Part shown: piece after piece, positions 43,318 through 52,003 of the stretch | Numbering within the stretch: the stretch's first letter is position 1 | Layout of the letters: each line of letters starts with the position of its first letter | NCBI RefSeq assembly: GCF_963526985.1 | Contig: NZ_CAURPW010000002.1 | Location: forward strand, 186,001 to 250,000 | Source of the DNA: an uncultured Campylobacter sp. | Lineage (GTDB): Bacteria > Campylobacterota > Campylobacteria > Campylobacterales > Campylobacteraceae | Length of the DNA: 64,000 nucleotides | Direction: 5' to 3' | The notes under the pieces: model-generated | The model's input: only the letters and a program-made list of their open reading frames with translations | What the model was told of the DNA's origin: nothing | Databases searched by the model: none | Made by a program: the position numbers and the translations under genes

Positions 43318-44354
43318 TTTTCATCCTTTTTAGTCGTTAAAATTTGCGCCACGTTTGCGGCAGAGCCGTGTTTTAGGTATCCTCGCAACTTCTCGCAGCC
43401 AGCGATAAATTTCTTTTTATCGCAGCTCTCGTAGGCTTTTATTAGATTGCTCGGCGTTACTTCCTCTTGCAGTAGCTCTTCGTGTAGCGCCTCTTCGCCC
43501 ATAAAATCAAACATTATATTTGCAAGCCCGATGTGGCGCAGCTTCACAAACATCCGCGCGATCATTATATCGATTGCCTTTGCTTTATAAGCTAGAACAA
43601 ACGGCGTGCCCACGAGCGCGGCCTGCAGAGTCGCAGTGCCAGAGCAGATGAAGGCAAACTCGCTTTGCAAAAGCGCGCGCGGCGCGTCCGTAACCACGCT
43701 AAAGCCGCTAACGTCGCCGTAAATTTGCATTTCGTTTGCCAAAAAAGGCGGCACGACGAGCAGTTTTTCTTTGTCTTTTATACGGCTTGCTACCTCGCGA
43801 AAAATCGGCATCAACCGCGAAATTTCAGCCCTGCGGGATCCGGGCATAAAAGCGATCTTGCCGCTTTGCAAAAGCTCGTTTTTTCGTACTCGCAGCTCGT
43901 CAAGCAGCGGGTGTCCGACGTAGCGCGAGCGGTTAAAATACATCCCGTCAAAGGGCAAAATCGACGCCAAATGATCGCAGTACGCCTCGACTTTCGCCAC
44001 GCGCCCAGCCTTCCACGCCCACACCTGCGGCAAGATGTAGTAGGTTACGGGCGTTTTGATGCCCGCTTCTTTGATTGCCTTAGCTAGCGGCAGGTTAAAG
44101 GCGGGACTATCTATCAGCAGCACGGCATCGCACTGCTCAGCTAGGCGAGTCATCTCTTTTACCGCGCGTTTTGCCTTAAAATAAAGCGGCAAAACCTCTA
44201 CGAAGCCCATAGCGGAAAACTCCGAGCTTGGCATAAAAGGCTCGCCGAATTTCTCATCAAAAATGCCTTTTAATTCGCACTTTGGCAGGTGCTCTAAAAC
44301 CTGCTCGAAGTGCAAATTTGCAGAAGCCTCCAAACAAGAGACGAGTAGCTTCAC
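43314..44354 (-). CDS. lpxB: Lipid-A-disaccharide synthase
   Basis: Joins UDP-diacylglucosamine and lipid X into the lipid A disaccharide at the inner membrane. 346 residues, GT-B fold, with LIDSPAFNLPLAKAIK, YYILPQVWAWKAGR, LPFDGMYF and AFICSGTATLQAALVGTPFVLAYK. Followed by greA and preceded by the LprI-like gene, each with 4-base overlaps. Confidence 0.96.
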   Translation of the reverse strand: MKLLVSCLEASANLHFEQVLEHLPKCELKGIFDEKFGEPFMPSSEFSAMGFVEVLPLYFKAKRAVKEMTRLAEQCDAVLLIDSPAFNLPLAKAIKEAGIKTPVTYYILPQVWAWKAGRVAKVEAYCDHLASILPFDGMYFNRSRYVGHPLLDELRVRKNELLQSGKIAFMPGSRRAEISRLMPIFREVASRIKDKEKLLVVPPFLANEMQIYGDVSGFSVVTDAPRALLQSEFAFICSGTATLQAALVGTPFVLAYKAKAIDIMIARMFVKLRHIGLANIMFDFMGEEALHEELLQEEVTPSNLIKAYESCDKKKFIAGCEKLRGYLKHGSAANVAQILTTKKDEK

Positions 44355-44806
44355 TGATTGCCCTCAAATTCGCTAACTATATCCGCAAGCTCGGTCGCGC
44401 GCTCTTTAGTCATCTGTAAATAGCAATCGGCCGCGTCTAGACGGTGAATCGTTCCTTGCCTAGGATAAAACGCGCATTTGGCCTCTTTATAAGCAACCCA
44501 CTTGCGCTGTATATCTTTTAGGATTTTTTTATTTTCGTCGTTTAGTACGCTCATAGCCTTTTTATAGTTTTCGTTTAAAATTTTATCTTGGACGGCGAAT
44601 TCGGCATTTATACATCCTACCATACCAGCGGTGGAGCTATCTTTTTGCATACATTCATCTACGCGCCTTTGCGATTCGTCCCTTTCTTCAAGATTCGTCT
44701 CTAAATTCGACGGCGAATTTGACGAAGGCTTTGTTTTTATCGCAAGATCTTGCGCACCAAAAACCAAACTCGCCGCAAGCGCAGCAAAAATAATTTTTTT
44801 AAGCAT
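44351..44806 (-). CDS. LprI-like (DUF1311) secreted protein
   Basis: 151 residues with a signal peptide (MLKKIIFAALAASLVFGA) and a C-terminal LprI/DUF1311 domain with spaced cysteines (ECMQKDSS, VGCINAEF, AKCAFYP, ADCYLQM) and the LNENYKKAM and RKWVAYKEA signatures. Some family members inhibit lysozyme in the periplasm. The function here is by family only. Stop overlaps the lpxB start. Confidence 0.85.
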   Translation of the reverse strand: MLKKIIFAALAASLVFGAQDLAIKTKPSSNSPSNLETNLEERDESQRRVDECMQKDSSTAGMVGCINAEFAVQDKILNENYKKAMSVLNDENKKILKDIQRKWVAYKEAKCAFYPRQGTIHRLDAADCYLQMTKERATELADIVSEFEGNQ

Positions 44807-44924
44807 ATTTTCTCCTTTAAATTTGATGAGGATTATCGCCTAAAACGGCTAAATAAACAATAAATTTTAAATTTATAAGCGAAATTGGGATTTTGAAATT
44901 TGAAAGAAAAATGCGTAAATTTAA

Positions 44925-44952
44925 AAACCCAAAGCCCGTAGGCCTTGGGTTT
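44925..44952 (-). terminator. Intrinsic terminator after nrfA
   Basis: On the minus strand: AAACCCAAGGCC, a TAC loop, GGGCTTTGGGTTT, then a TTTTTAAATTT tail. The long stem with one small bulge and the T-run lie just after the nrfA stop. Confidence 0.75.
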
Positions 44953-44958
44953 AGGGGT

Positions 44959-46668
44959 TTATTTAAAATTTAGGTTCTTAACGTCTTCGTCGGCTTTTTT
45001 CATAGCTTCGGTAGGCGCTACGCCGATAGGATATTTATGTCCTAAAGAAGCAGGCGCAGGAACCGGAGTAGCCTCTTGAGTTAGCTTGATGCTGATGCCG
45101 TAAGGCGCAAGCTCGTTAACTAGCTCGGTTTGTCCTTGGCGAGCAAATTCTTTACATTGACCTAGGATCCTAGCCGACTCTTCGTCTCCGTGGAAGCCGT
45201 AGCTGTTTTCGCTAAATGCGAAGTCCCAGCGGATGTGAGTTTTGCGGTGCAAGTAAAGAGTCTTTTCAAGAGCCTTACTGATAGCTTCTTTTCTCTCTTT
45301 TTCATCGGCGATCGAAGCAAATTTCTCATGCTTAGCTAGCTCGGCTCTGGCCGTTTTTATGTCCTGGATCAAAGAAAGTAGCGCATTTTCGCAGTTTCTT
45401 AGCTCGTAAGCGTGGCGATTTTGCACGAATGAAATTCTATCTTTTAGCACTTGTTCGCTTTGCGGGTGGCAAGTTTTGCAAGCCGCGTTTATATCGGCAA
45501 GCGGAGTTAAAATTTCATGCTCGGTGATCTTTTGAGCTCCGGCGCGTTTATACGGCATGTGGCAGTCTGCGCACGTTACGCCGCTTCTTCCGTGGATACC
45601 GGTTGAGCTTAGCTCAGCTTCTGAGTGCTGCATCTTGATGATTTTAGCGCCGGTATCTTTGTGGATGTAGTCAAATTTAAACCCGTCCTCTTTGGCTAAC
45701 TGATCGTCATAGTATTGGTCGAAATTCTCGATCTTAAACGGCTCGTCTTTCTTCCAGAAATTCCAAGGGAAGGTTAAAACGGATTCTTTGCCTGCAGGAT
45801 AGTATTCTACGTGGCACTGCATACAAACGTAGCTTCTCATCTCTTGTCTGGTGGCCTTTATACCGCTTTTTGCGTCGGCTTGGTAGCCTCTAGCGACCAT
45901 TGCGTTTACGAATGCGGGTCTTGTTACTCTTAGGCTCATATCATCTGGCGAGTGGCAGTCTGCACAGGTGCTGCCTAGATGCGATCCGTGGATACTCTCG
46001 CCGTGTTTAGCCGCGATTTTTTTCATGACGTCAAAATACGGGATAGAGTTCATCTTCGTCCACGCGGCTTTTCTCTTTTCGCCTTCCTCTTTAGGCATTA
46101 CGTCGAAAAACGGCATAGGCTTAGTTGCAGCAGGCGTAGGATCGGCAGTTAGGTTATAATCGCCATCAACTTGAAGCGCGGTTAAATATCCGGTGTGGCA
46201 ATTGACGCAATATCCTGGCTGACCCTTAAATGCAGGAAGCCCGTGAGCGTTTAGATACTCTTTATCGTTTCTTTTGGTTTCGATCTGATCTATCTGCGAA
46301 TAGTAGTGGGTTCGCGGTTTGCTGTAATCCACGCCGAACGCATAGCCGTTCCAAAACACCGTAGCTGCAGGCCAGCGAATAATCTTGCTATAAGGTAAAT
46401 CTCCGCCGAAAGCCGTTTCTACAAATTCGCTTCCTTTTGGATTTGCGTCGCTTTTATACTCCATTTTTTTGTAAGCATCGAGCTGATTTGGGAAATTTGC
46501 GCCCCATTTTTCAAAATCAGGCTCAAGTTCGCTTACTTTATTGAGCATTAGCGGATACATCTTTTCTTCGGCTTTTTTAGCGCCGATATCCGTAAAAAGC
46601 GCGAACATAGCCGCACCGAGTACGACAGCCACTAAGAAAGTAGCTACATACAACACTTTGTTTTTCAT
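44959..46668 (-). CDS. nrfA: Periplasmic cytochrome c nitrite reductase NrfA
   Basis: Reduces nitrite to ammonium with six electrons in the periplasm. 569 residues with an N-terminal anchor or signal (MKNKVLYVATFLVAVVLGAAMFA). There are five heme-binding motifs: CVNCH (154-158), CADCH, CMQCH, CADCH and CKTCH. In most NrfA proteins the first, active-site heme uses CxxCK; here all five are CxxCH, the Campylobacter variant. The substrate-site region GIHGRSGVTCADCHMP is intact. It lies 19 bp downstream of nrfH and ends at a strong terminator. Confidence 0.95.
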   Translation of the reverse strand: MKNKVLYVATFLVAVVLGAAMFALFTDIGAKKAEEKMYPLMLNKVSELEPDFEKWGANFPNQLDAYKKMEYKSDANPKGSEFVETAFGGDLPYSKIIRWPAATVFWNGYAFGVDYSKPRTHYYSQIDQIETKRNDKEYLNAHGLPAFKGQPGYCVNCHTGYLTALQVDGDYNLTADPTPAATKPMPFFDVMPKEEGEKRKAAWTKMNSIPYFDVMKKIAAKHGESIHGSHLGSTCADCHSPDDMSLRVTRPAFVNAMVARGYQADAKSGIKATRQEMRSYVCMQCHVEYYPAGKESVLTFPWNFWKKDEPFKIENFDQYYDDQLAKEDGFKFDYIHKDTGAKIIKMQHSEAELSSTGIHGRSGVTCADCHMPYKRAGAQKITEHEILTPLADINAACKTCHPQSEQVLKDRISFVQNRHAYELRNCENALLSLIQDIKTARAELAKHEKFASIADEKERKEAISKALEKTLYLHRKTHIRWDFAFSENSYGFHGDEESARILGQCKEFARQGQTELVNELAPYGISIKLTQEATPVPAPASLGHKYPIGVAPTEAMKKADEDVKNLNFK

Positions 46669-46687
46669 TTTATCCTCCTGTTAAATT

Positions 46688-47230
46688 TTAAAAGTTATGC
46701 GCGTGTCCCGCTTCGCGGTGGCAAGATACACATCTTAAAGGCTCGCTAGAATTGCCTTGATGCTCTTTGAGATTTTTATCAAACGGTTTTGCCGCTCCTA
46801 TAGCGCGCGGATCGATAACGTTTGAGACGTACTCTTTATGGCAGTCCATGCAGTTTTCCTGAACGACTCTTTTTGTTTTTTCGTTTGCGGTAAATGCGTA
46901 AGGATTGTCTTTAAAAGTAACGGCATACGCGTGTCCTAGGCCGCTTTGAGCCTTCATGATCCAATATCCTATAAAATCATGCGGCAAATGGCAGTCGTTA
47001 CAGGTAGCGACGTTTTGGTGTCCGCCTCTTGACCAGCTTTCGTAGACTTGATTCATCACGTGACAGTTTTTACAGGCTGCAGGATCCGGACTAAAGTATG
47101 AAAATCCCTTGGCATAGTAAAAAGTGTATAGTCCGTGACCGATAACCACTCCAAACGATAGCAACAAAAGAATGACCCAGATGGATGCTTTTTTCTTTGT
47201 GTTTTCCATGACGGGCTTTCTAACCTCCAT
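46688..47230 (-). CDS. nrfH: Membrane tetraheme cytochrome NrfH
   Basis: NapC/NirT-family quinol dehydrogenase that passes electrons from menaquinol to NrfA. 180 residues: one N-terminal membrane helix (about 15-37, WVILLLLSFGVVIGHGLYTFYYA) and four CxxCH motifs (CKNCH, CNDCH, CMDCH, CVSCH). Translation may begin at the second Met (residue 8). A 330-bp AT-rich region separates it from the divergent surE and must hold its promoter. Confidence 0.95.
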   Translation of the reverse strand: MEVRKPVMENTKKKASIWVILLLLSFGVVIGHGLYTFYYAKGFSYFSPDPAACKNCHVMNQVYESWSRGGHQNVATCNDCHLPHDFIGYWIMKAQSGLGHAYAVTFKDNPYAFTANEKTKRVVQENCMDCHKEYVSNVIDPRAIGAAKPFDKNLKEHQGNSSEPLRCVSCHREAGHAHNF

Positions 47231-47594
47231 TATAAATTTAAATAAAACTTAACTTTATTTATTGGACGTATTTTATAATCTTAATACTTAAAGTTTGTTT
47301 TAAAATTTAATGTAATAAAAATTAAATTTAAAGATTGGTTTTATATTACTTAAATATTATAATAAGCATTATCATTATTTGACTTATTTTGCTCTGTATA
47401 TTCTTAGTTACATAATATAATATATTTAATAACTTAATTATAAATTAAATTTTAGAGTTACAATTTTAAGTAAATATTGTATGTCTTATGAAAAATTTAA
47501 TTTCAAATAAATAAAGCTATGATAAAATCCAAATCTAAATTTTACTCGGCAAAGCTCGCTAAATTTGAGTTCTTGCAACGCTTTAAGGATAAAT
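47231..47594. promoter_or_regulatory. AT-rich divergent promoter region between nrfH and surE
   Basis: About 360 bp of markedly AT-rich sequence compared with its surroundings, with no gene. A minus-strand TATAAAAT near 47270 could be the nrfH -10 box, and a plus-strand TATGATAAAAT near 47516 the surE -10. Direct and inverted AT-rich words crowd 47300-47480. nrf genes are usually controlled by oxygen and nitrite; no clear regulator site is identified. Confidence 0.45.
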
Positions 47595-48377
47595 TTGAAA
47601 GAAATTTTGATAACCAATGACGACGGGTTCGAGGCTAGCGGCTTGCACGCTTTAGCTAGTGCGCTGCGCGAACTACCGGACACGCGCGTCACGATAGTAG
47701 CCCCAAGCAGCGAAAAATCGGCTTGCGCGCACTCTCTTACGCTAACTAGGCCTCTTCGTTTCATCAAGCTTGATGACGATTTTTACAAACTCGACGACGC
47801 TACGCCCGCTGATTGCGTCTATCTCGCGCTTCACGCGCTTTATAAAAGGCCGCCCGACCTAGTCGTAAGCGGCATAAACCACGGCGCCAACGTAGGCGAG
47901 GACATCACTTACTCGGGCACGTGCGGAGCGGCTATGGAGGGCGTTTTGCAAGGGATTCCAAGTATCGCGTTTTCGCAATTTTATAAGAGCGACGGTATAG
48001 AAAAAACTGGCTTTTTACTCGCCGAAGATGTCGTTAAATTTATCGTTTCTCGAGTGCTAAACGGCAAGATAGCGCTGCCGCCGCGCCAGTTTTTAAACGT
48101 AAATATCCCCGCCGTCTCGCCCCGCGAATTTAGAGGCTACCGCGTTGTGCCTGCTGGCAAACGCAGCTACGCCACGCACGCGATGCTTCACCGCAACCCG
48201 CGAGGCGTCGAGTATTATTGGCTCGGACAAGCCTCGAGCCTAGACTACGAGCAAAACGGCGAGTCCGATATCAGCGCGCTTAGCGACGGTTTTGCCTCGC
48301 TTACTCCGATAATGCTAGATATGACGGCGCATGCGAGTCTAGCCGCGCTAAAAACCGCCCTAAAGGATCAAATTTGA
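47595..48377 (+). CDS. surE: 5'-nucleotidase SurE
   Basis: Survival-protein family acid phosphatase acting on nucleoside monophosphates. The start is a TTG at 47595, chosen because it follows AAGGAT and gives the conserved start MKEILITNDDG; the frame stays open 30 bases further upstream but without a ribosome site. NDDGFEA, PSSEKSACAHSLT and VSGINHGANVGEDITYSGTCGAAMEG are the metal-binding and catalytic signatures. 260 residues. It is followed by tcdA with a TTGA overlap. Confidence 0.94.
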   Translation: MKEILITNDDGFEASGLHALASALRELPDTRVTIVAPSSEKSACAHSLTLTRPLRFIKLDDDFYKLDDATPADCVYLALHALYKRPPDLVVSGINHGANVGEDITYSGTCGAAMEGVLQGIPSIAFSQFYKSDGIEKTGFLLAEDVVKFIVSRVLNGKIALPPRQFLNVNIPAVSPREFRGYRVVPAGKRSYATHAMLHRNPRGVEYYWLGQASSLDYEQNGESDISALSDGFASLTPIMLDMTAHASLAALKTALKDQI

Positions 48378-49039
48378 ACGAAGAAATTTTAGAAAAACCG
48401 GACCGCTTTACGAGGTCTCGATGGCTATTAGGCGATGATTTTAAAAAGCTTCAAAAAGCAAACGTCCTAATCTGCGGCGTAGGCGGCGTAGGCGGCGTCT
48501 GCGCGGACGCGCTGGCTAGAACAGGCGTAGGCAAACTCACTCTCATAGACAAGGATGTTTTTGATATAACCAATCAAAACCGCCAAATTTACAGCGAAGC
48601 CGTCGGCGCGGTCAAAGTCGGCGAATTTGCCGCAAGATACGAGTGCGTAATGGCGCTGCAAGAGCTAATGACGCCGGAGTTTGTCGAGGATTTTGATTTT
48701 TCGCCGTTTGATCTTATTATCGACGCTATCGACGACGTACCGGCTAAAGTCGCTCTCGCGTTAAAAACGCACGAAAAGTTAATTAGCTCTATGGGCGGCG
48801 CAAAGCGCCTAGATCCGACGCAGATCAAAGTCGCATCCATCTGGCAAACTTGCAACGACCCGTTTGCCAAAAAAATACGCGCCGAGCTTAAAAAAGCGGG
48901 GTTTAAAGGCAAATTTGACGTCGTGTTTTCGACCGAGCTGCCAAAATGCGTGAAACTGGGTAGCTTTATGGGCGTGACGGCGTGCTTTGGGCTAAATTTA
49001 GCCGCGCTGGCGGTGAAAAAAATCATCGGCGGCAGATAA
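48374..49039 (+). CDS. tcdA: tRNA threonylcarbamoyladenosine dehydratase (TcdA/ThiF family)
   Basis: 221 residues. An E1-like adenylating enzyme with the nucleotide motif GVGGVGG (residues 36-42), LIDKDVFDITNQNRQ, DAIDDVPAK and SSMGGAKRLDPTQIKVASIW. These closely fit TcdA, which cyclises t6A37 to ct6A in tRNA; MoeB/HesA is the alternative name often given. It lacks the long C-terminal extension of other E1-like proteins. The TTG start overlaps the surE stop. Confidence 0.85.
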   Translation: MNEEILEKPDRFTRSRWLLGDDFKKLQKANVLICGVGGVGGVCADALARTGVGKLTLIDKDVFDITNQNRQIYSEAVGAVKVGEFAARYECVMALQELMTPEFVEDFDFSPFDLIIDAIDDVPAKVALALKTHEKLISSMGGAKRLDPTQIKVASIWQTCNDPFAKKIRAELKKAGFKGKFDVVFSTELPKCVKLGSFMGVTACFGLNLAALAVKKIIGGR

Positions 49040-49112
49040 GATAATCTGCCGATAGCTTGCCTAGGCGAGCCGAATTTATGCTATCATAGCGCACCTAAAA
49101 TCAAGGAGAAAA

Positions 49113-49778
49113 ATGAAAACATGCGTCATCTTAGCCGGAGGCAAAAGCTCGCGAATGGGCCGCGACAAAACGCTGCTGCCTTTTGGCGGATTTGCGACGC
49201 TGACGCACTACGGAGCGCATAAATTCGGGCGGATTTTCGAGCGCGTATTCGTTAGCTCCAAATTTGACAAATTTAACCCGCCCCTACCGCTCATAAAAGA
49301 CGTTAGCCCAGAGGAGTTCTCGCGGTCAAATTTGACCGAGGCGAGCGACAAAGAGGGCGCAGGGGCAAGCTCCGCTCAAATTTGCTCGCAAGATACGGCA
49401 AATTTGAGCCCTGAGGCCTTTTCTCCGATGCTAGCGCTTTATAGTATCCTTAAAAATTTCCCAAACGAAAGCGTCTTTATCATCCCGACCGACATGCCCT
49501 TTGTTAGCGAAAGCTGCGTGCGCGAACTATATAAATTTGCCCGCGAATACGATATGGTCATCGCTGCGGACGAGTCGCATATGCACTCGCTTTGCGGGTT
49601 TTTTAGCGGGGACTTAGCGAACGCCGCGGGCGAGCTTTTTGCCGCGGGCGAGCACAAGATCGGGCTTTTGCGTAGCCGTTGCCGCTGTAAGATCGTAAAA
49701 TTCGCACGCGAGGACGAGTTTTTTAACATCAACTATCAGGCAGATTATGAACAAGCCTTAAAAGAAGGAAAAATATGA
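49113..49778 (+). CDS. mobA: Molybdenum cofactor guanylyltransferase with an in-frame insert
   Basis: Adds GMP to molybdopterin to form the MGD cofactor. 221 residues. The nucleotide-binding start is VILAGGKSSRMGRDKTLLPFGG, with PLIKD and FIIPTDMPFVSE further on. Between PLIKD and FSPMLALYSIL there is an extra segment of about 40 residues (49303-49425), rich in Ser, Glu and Ala and not part of the usual fold. It holds three AAATTT words and is bracketed by similar SPEEFS and SPEAFS. AAGGAG precedes the start; the stop overlaps pldA. Confidence 0.9.
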   Translation: MKTCVILAGGKSSRMGRDKTLLPFGGFATLTHYGAHKFGRIFERVFVSSKFDKFNPPLPLIKDVSPEEFSRSNLTEASDKEGAGASSAQICSQDTANLSPEAFSPMLALYSILKNFPNESVFIIPTDMPFVSESCVRELYKFAREYDMVIAADESHMHSLCGFFSGDLANAAGELFAAGEHKIGLLRSRCRCKIVKFAREDEFFNINYQADYEQALKEGKI

Positions 49779-50869
49779 AAAAAATTATCGTTTTATCGGC
49801 GATTTTGTTAAATTTGGCCCTAGCCGCCCAGGCGGAAACGGCGAAGCAAAATTTAGCCCCGCAACCAGAAAATCTAGCTGAAAATTTAACCGAGCCAAGC
49901 GCCAAAGACGAAGCCAAACGACTCTACGAAGCCGCCGCAAAGCTCGAGCATGAAGGCGACAAAACAAGAGCCCTTCAGCTTTATAAACTAGCGGCTAAAA
50001 AGGCGATATTTACGGACGAGGACGGCGAAACTGCCGCCATGGAGCGCTCCGTGATAGCGCCGTCAGATAGCGTAGCGGACGCGCCCGTAGAGGAGCAAAA
50101 GATAGCCTCTAAAGAGCGCCCGAAAGAAAAATTCGAAAGCGGCGAGGCATACGACGTGGATGAAATTTTAGGCCTAAAAATGCACCACCTAAACTACCTC
50201 CTGCCCGCAACCTACGCATTTAACGACGTTGATGATAGGCGCAGATTTGAGACTGCATTTCAGATCAGCTTGCAAAAGCCGCTTTTTTACGACGTGTTTG
50301 ATATGAACGAAACGATCTCGGCGGGCTACTCGCAAAGCTCGTGGTGGCAGACGGCTAAATCCTCTACGCCGTTTCGCGAGACAAACTACCGCCCCGAGAT
50401 TTTCGTGACCGTTCCGATGAGATTTGAGGCGATATCTAGCCTTGACTACCTGCGTGCGGGGCTTTTGCACGAGAGTAACGGCCAGGGCGGGCAGAAGTCT
50501 CGCTCGTGGAACCGCGTCTATCTCGAGGCCAAGCTTTATGCCGGTAGCCTCGTTGTGATCCCGCGAGCGTGGGCGCGCATACCCGAGAGCAAGGGTAGCG
50601 ACGATAACCCCGATATCGAAAAATACCTCGGTAACATGGATATAAATTTCGCCCTGCCATACCACGGCCACATCTTTACGGCGATGGTGCGAAACAACCT
50701 GCATTTTGATAAAACAAACCGCGGCGCAGGCGAGCTTGGATGGCTGTTTCCGTTTGGCAAGAGCGGCGTTTACGGCTACGTGAAGTACTTTACGGGATAC
50801 GGCGAGAGCCTCATCGACTACAACCGCCACACCGATAAAGTCGGTATCGGCTTTGCGATTTTAAAGTAA
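49775..50869 (+). CDS. pldA: Outer membrane phospholipase A
   Basis: A calcium-dependent phospholipase in the outer membrane. 364 residues with a signal peptide (MKKIIVLSAILLNLALAAQA), an N-terminal segment of about 110 residues rich in Ala, Glu and Lys, then the 12-stranded barrel with the catalytic His/Ser in LLHESNGQGG and Asn in RSWNRVY. The N-terminal extension is longer than in E. coli PldA. mobA-pldA is also adjacent in C. jejuni. Confidence 0.93.
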   Translation: MKKIIVLSAILLNLALAAQAETAKQNLAPQPENLAENLTEPSAKDEAKRLYEAAAKLEHEGDKTRALQLYKLAAKKAIFTDEDGETAAMERSVIAPSDSVADAPVEEQKIASKERPKEKFESGEAYDVDEILGLKMHHLNYLLPATYAFNDVDDRRRFETAFQISLQKPLFYDVFDMNETISAGYSQSSWWQTAKSSTPFRETNYRPEIFVTVPMRFEAISSLDYLRAGLLHESNGQGGQKSRSWNRVYLEAKLYAGSLVVIPRAWARIPESKGSDDNPDIEKYLGNMDINFALPYHGHIFTAMVRNNLHFDKTNRGAGELGWLFPFGKSGVYGYVKYFTGYGESLIDYNRHTDKVGIGFAILK

Positions 50870-51114
50870 AAGGCTAGCGCGCTCAAGCGGCGCAGTCAAG
50901 GTAAAAATCGCGGCAAAACGGCCAAAAGCGATAAGTCAAATTTGCCCACACAGACAAGCGCGGCAAATTTGACGAGCAGGCAATGCGCATAGCAAAGCGC
51001 GAGAGTAAATTTTAAAAATTACAAACGCGATGCGATCTTTAAATTTACGCAAAGTCGCAGTCAAAAGTCGCCGCCCTAGCACGAGCGCAAAATTCGTCAA
51101 ATTTAGGGAGTTGG

Positions 51115-51984
51115 ATGAAAAATTTATTAAAGCTTTTTATCGTCTTAACCTGCGCGACCTCGCTACAAGCAGGCGGCAACCACGCGCCCGAGCAGCAAAA
51201 AGACGAGCTAATCGCAACTTATGAGATATTTTTTAAGTACGACCTGCGCAACGGCGAAAAAGACGAAAACGGCAAAATACGCAACAGACTCTACCTCATC
51301 GAGCTAGACGCGAGCGGCGCGCAGCTGGATCGCTACGTCATCGGCGAAGCGGACGAGAAGTACAAGCGCAAGATCCCGGACAACCCCTCCACAAAGCTAA
51401 AAATCTCATTCGTCGTCCGCAACAACGAGCGCTGGGTGCTACTCGAAGTCTACTCAAAAGAGCACCGAGACGCGCCTGCGTTCAAGGCCGAGAGATGCCT
51501 GTGGAGCGGGCTAGAAAAGGAGCTACTGGAGGATTTTGACGCGGGCGAGGCGCTAAAACTGTACCGAAAAACCAAACGCTTCGACGCAAATTTGGGCTTT
51601 TTTACCGAAAATAACATAGCCGAATACCGCAAAGACGGCAAACCGTCGTATAAAGAATTTACCAGCGTCCGAACCGGTAAAAAGGAAACGACTTTTGAAA
51701 AGTACGACGAGAGCGGGGTCCTGCACAGCCGCGCATACCAGATAGGCGGCGAGTCTGCGTATTTTGAGTTTTTCTACCCGAGCGGCAAGCTAAAAAGCGT
51801 GATAGACCAGCGACAAACGATCGGCAAGCCGCTTAGCGAGGCGGTTAAAATACAAAAAGAATTTAACGAAAAAGGCGAGCTCGTAAAAGAGGTCGTAACC
51901 GACGCAAAAGCTGGCGCGGCGACTACGAAATTTTACGGCGAAAACGACAAAATCATAAAAACCGAAACAAAAAATCTCAGATAA
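51115..51984 (+). CDS. Secreted YwqK/MORN-variant protein
   Basis: 289 residues with a signal peptide (MKNLLKLFIVLTCATSLQAGG) and no membrane helix afterwards. The second half has repeating beta-hairpin units typical of MORN-variant/YwqK proteins: EKYDESGVLHSRAY, FEFFYPSGKLKSV and KEFNEKGELVKEV. YwqK proteins are often annotated as antitoxins, but the export signal argues for a periplasmic role. A GGGAG site precedes the ATG at 51115. A SUKH gene follows by 19 bp. Confidence 0.8.
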   Translation: MKNLLKLFIVLTCATSLQAGGNHAPEQQKDELIATYEIFFKYDLRNGEKDENGKIRNRLYLIELDASGAQLDRYVIGEADEKYKRKIPDNPSTKLKISFVVRNNERWVLLEVYSKEHRDAPAFKAERCLWSGLEKELLEDFDAGEALKLYRKTKRFDANLGFFTENNIAEYRKDGKPSYKEFTSVRTGKKETTFEKYDESGVLHSRAYQIGGESAYFEFFYPSGKLKSVIDQRQTIGKPLSEAVKIQKEFNEKGELVKEVVTDAKAGAATTKFYGENDKIIKTETKNLR

Positions 51985-52003
51985 ACTAAGAGCGGAGAAA
52001 AAT

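Noticed and set aside
47565..47594. Ten-codon upstream extension of surE
   Set aside because: The conserved SurE start and ribosome site place translation at the TTG at 47595.
48589..49026. Minus-strand 145-codon frame inside tcdA
   Set aside because: Shadow of tcdA; serine- and alanine-rich with no start signal.
50189..50830. Minus-strand 213-codon frame inside pldA
   Set aside because: Shadow of the pldA coding frame; the plus-strand product has a signal peptide and catalytic motif.
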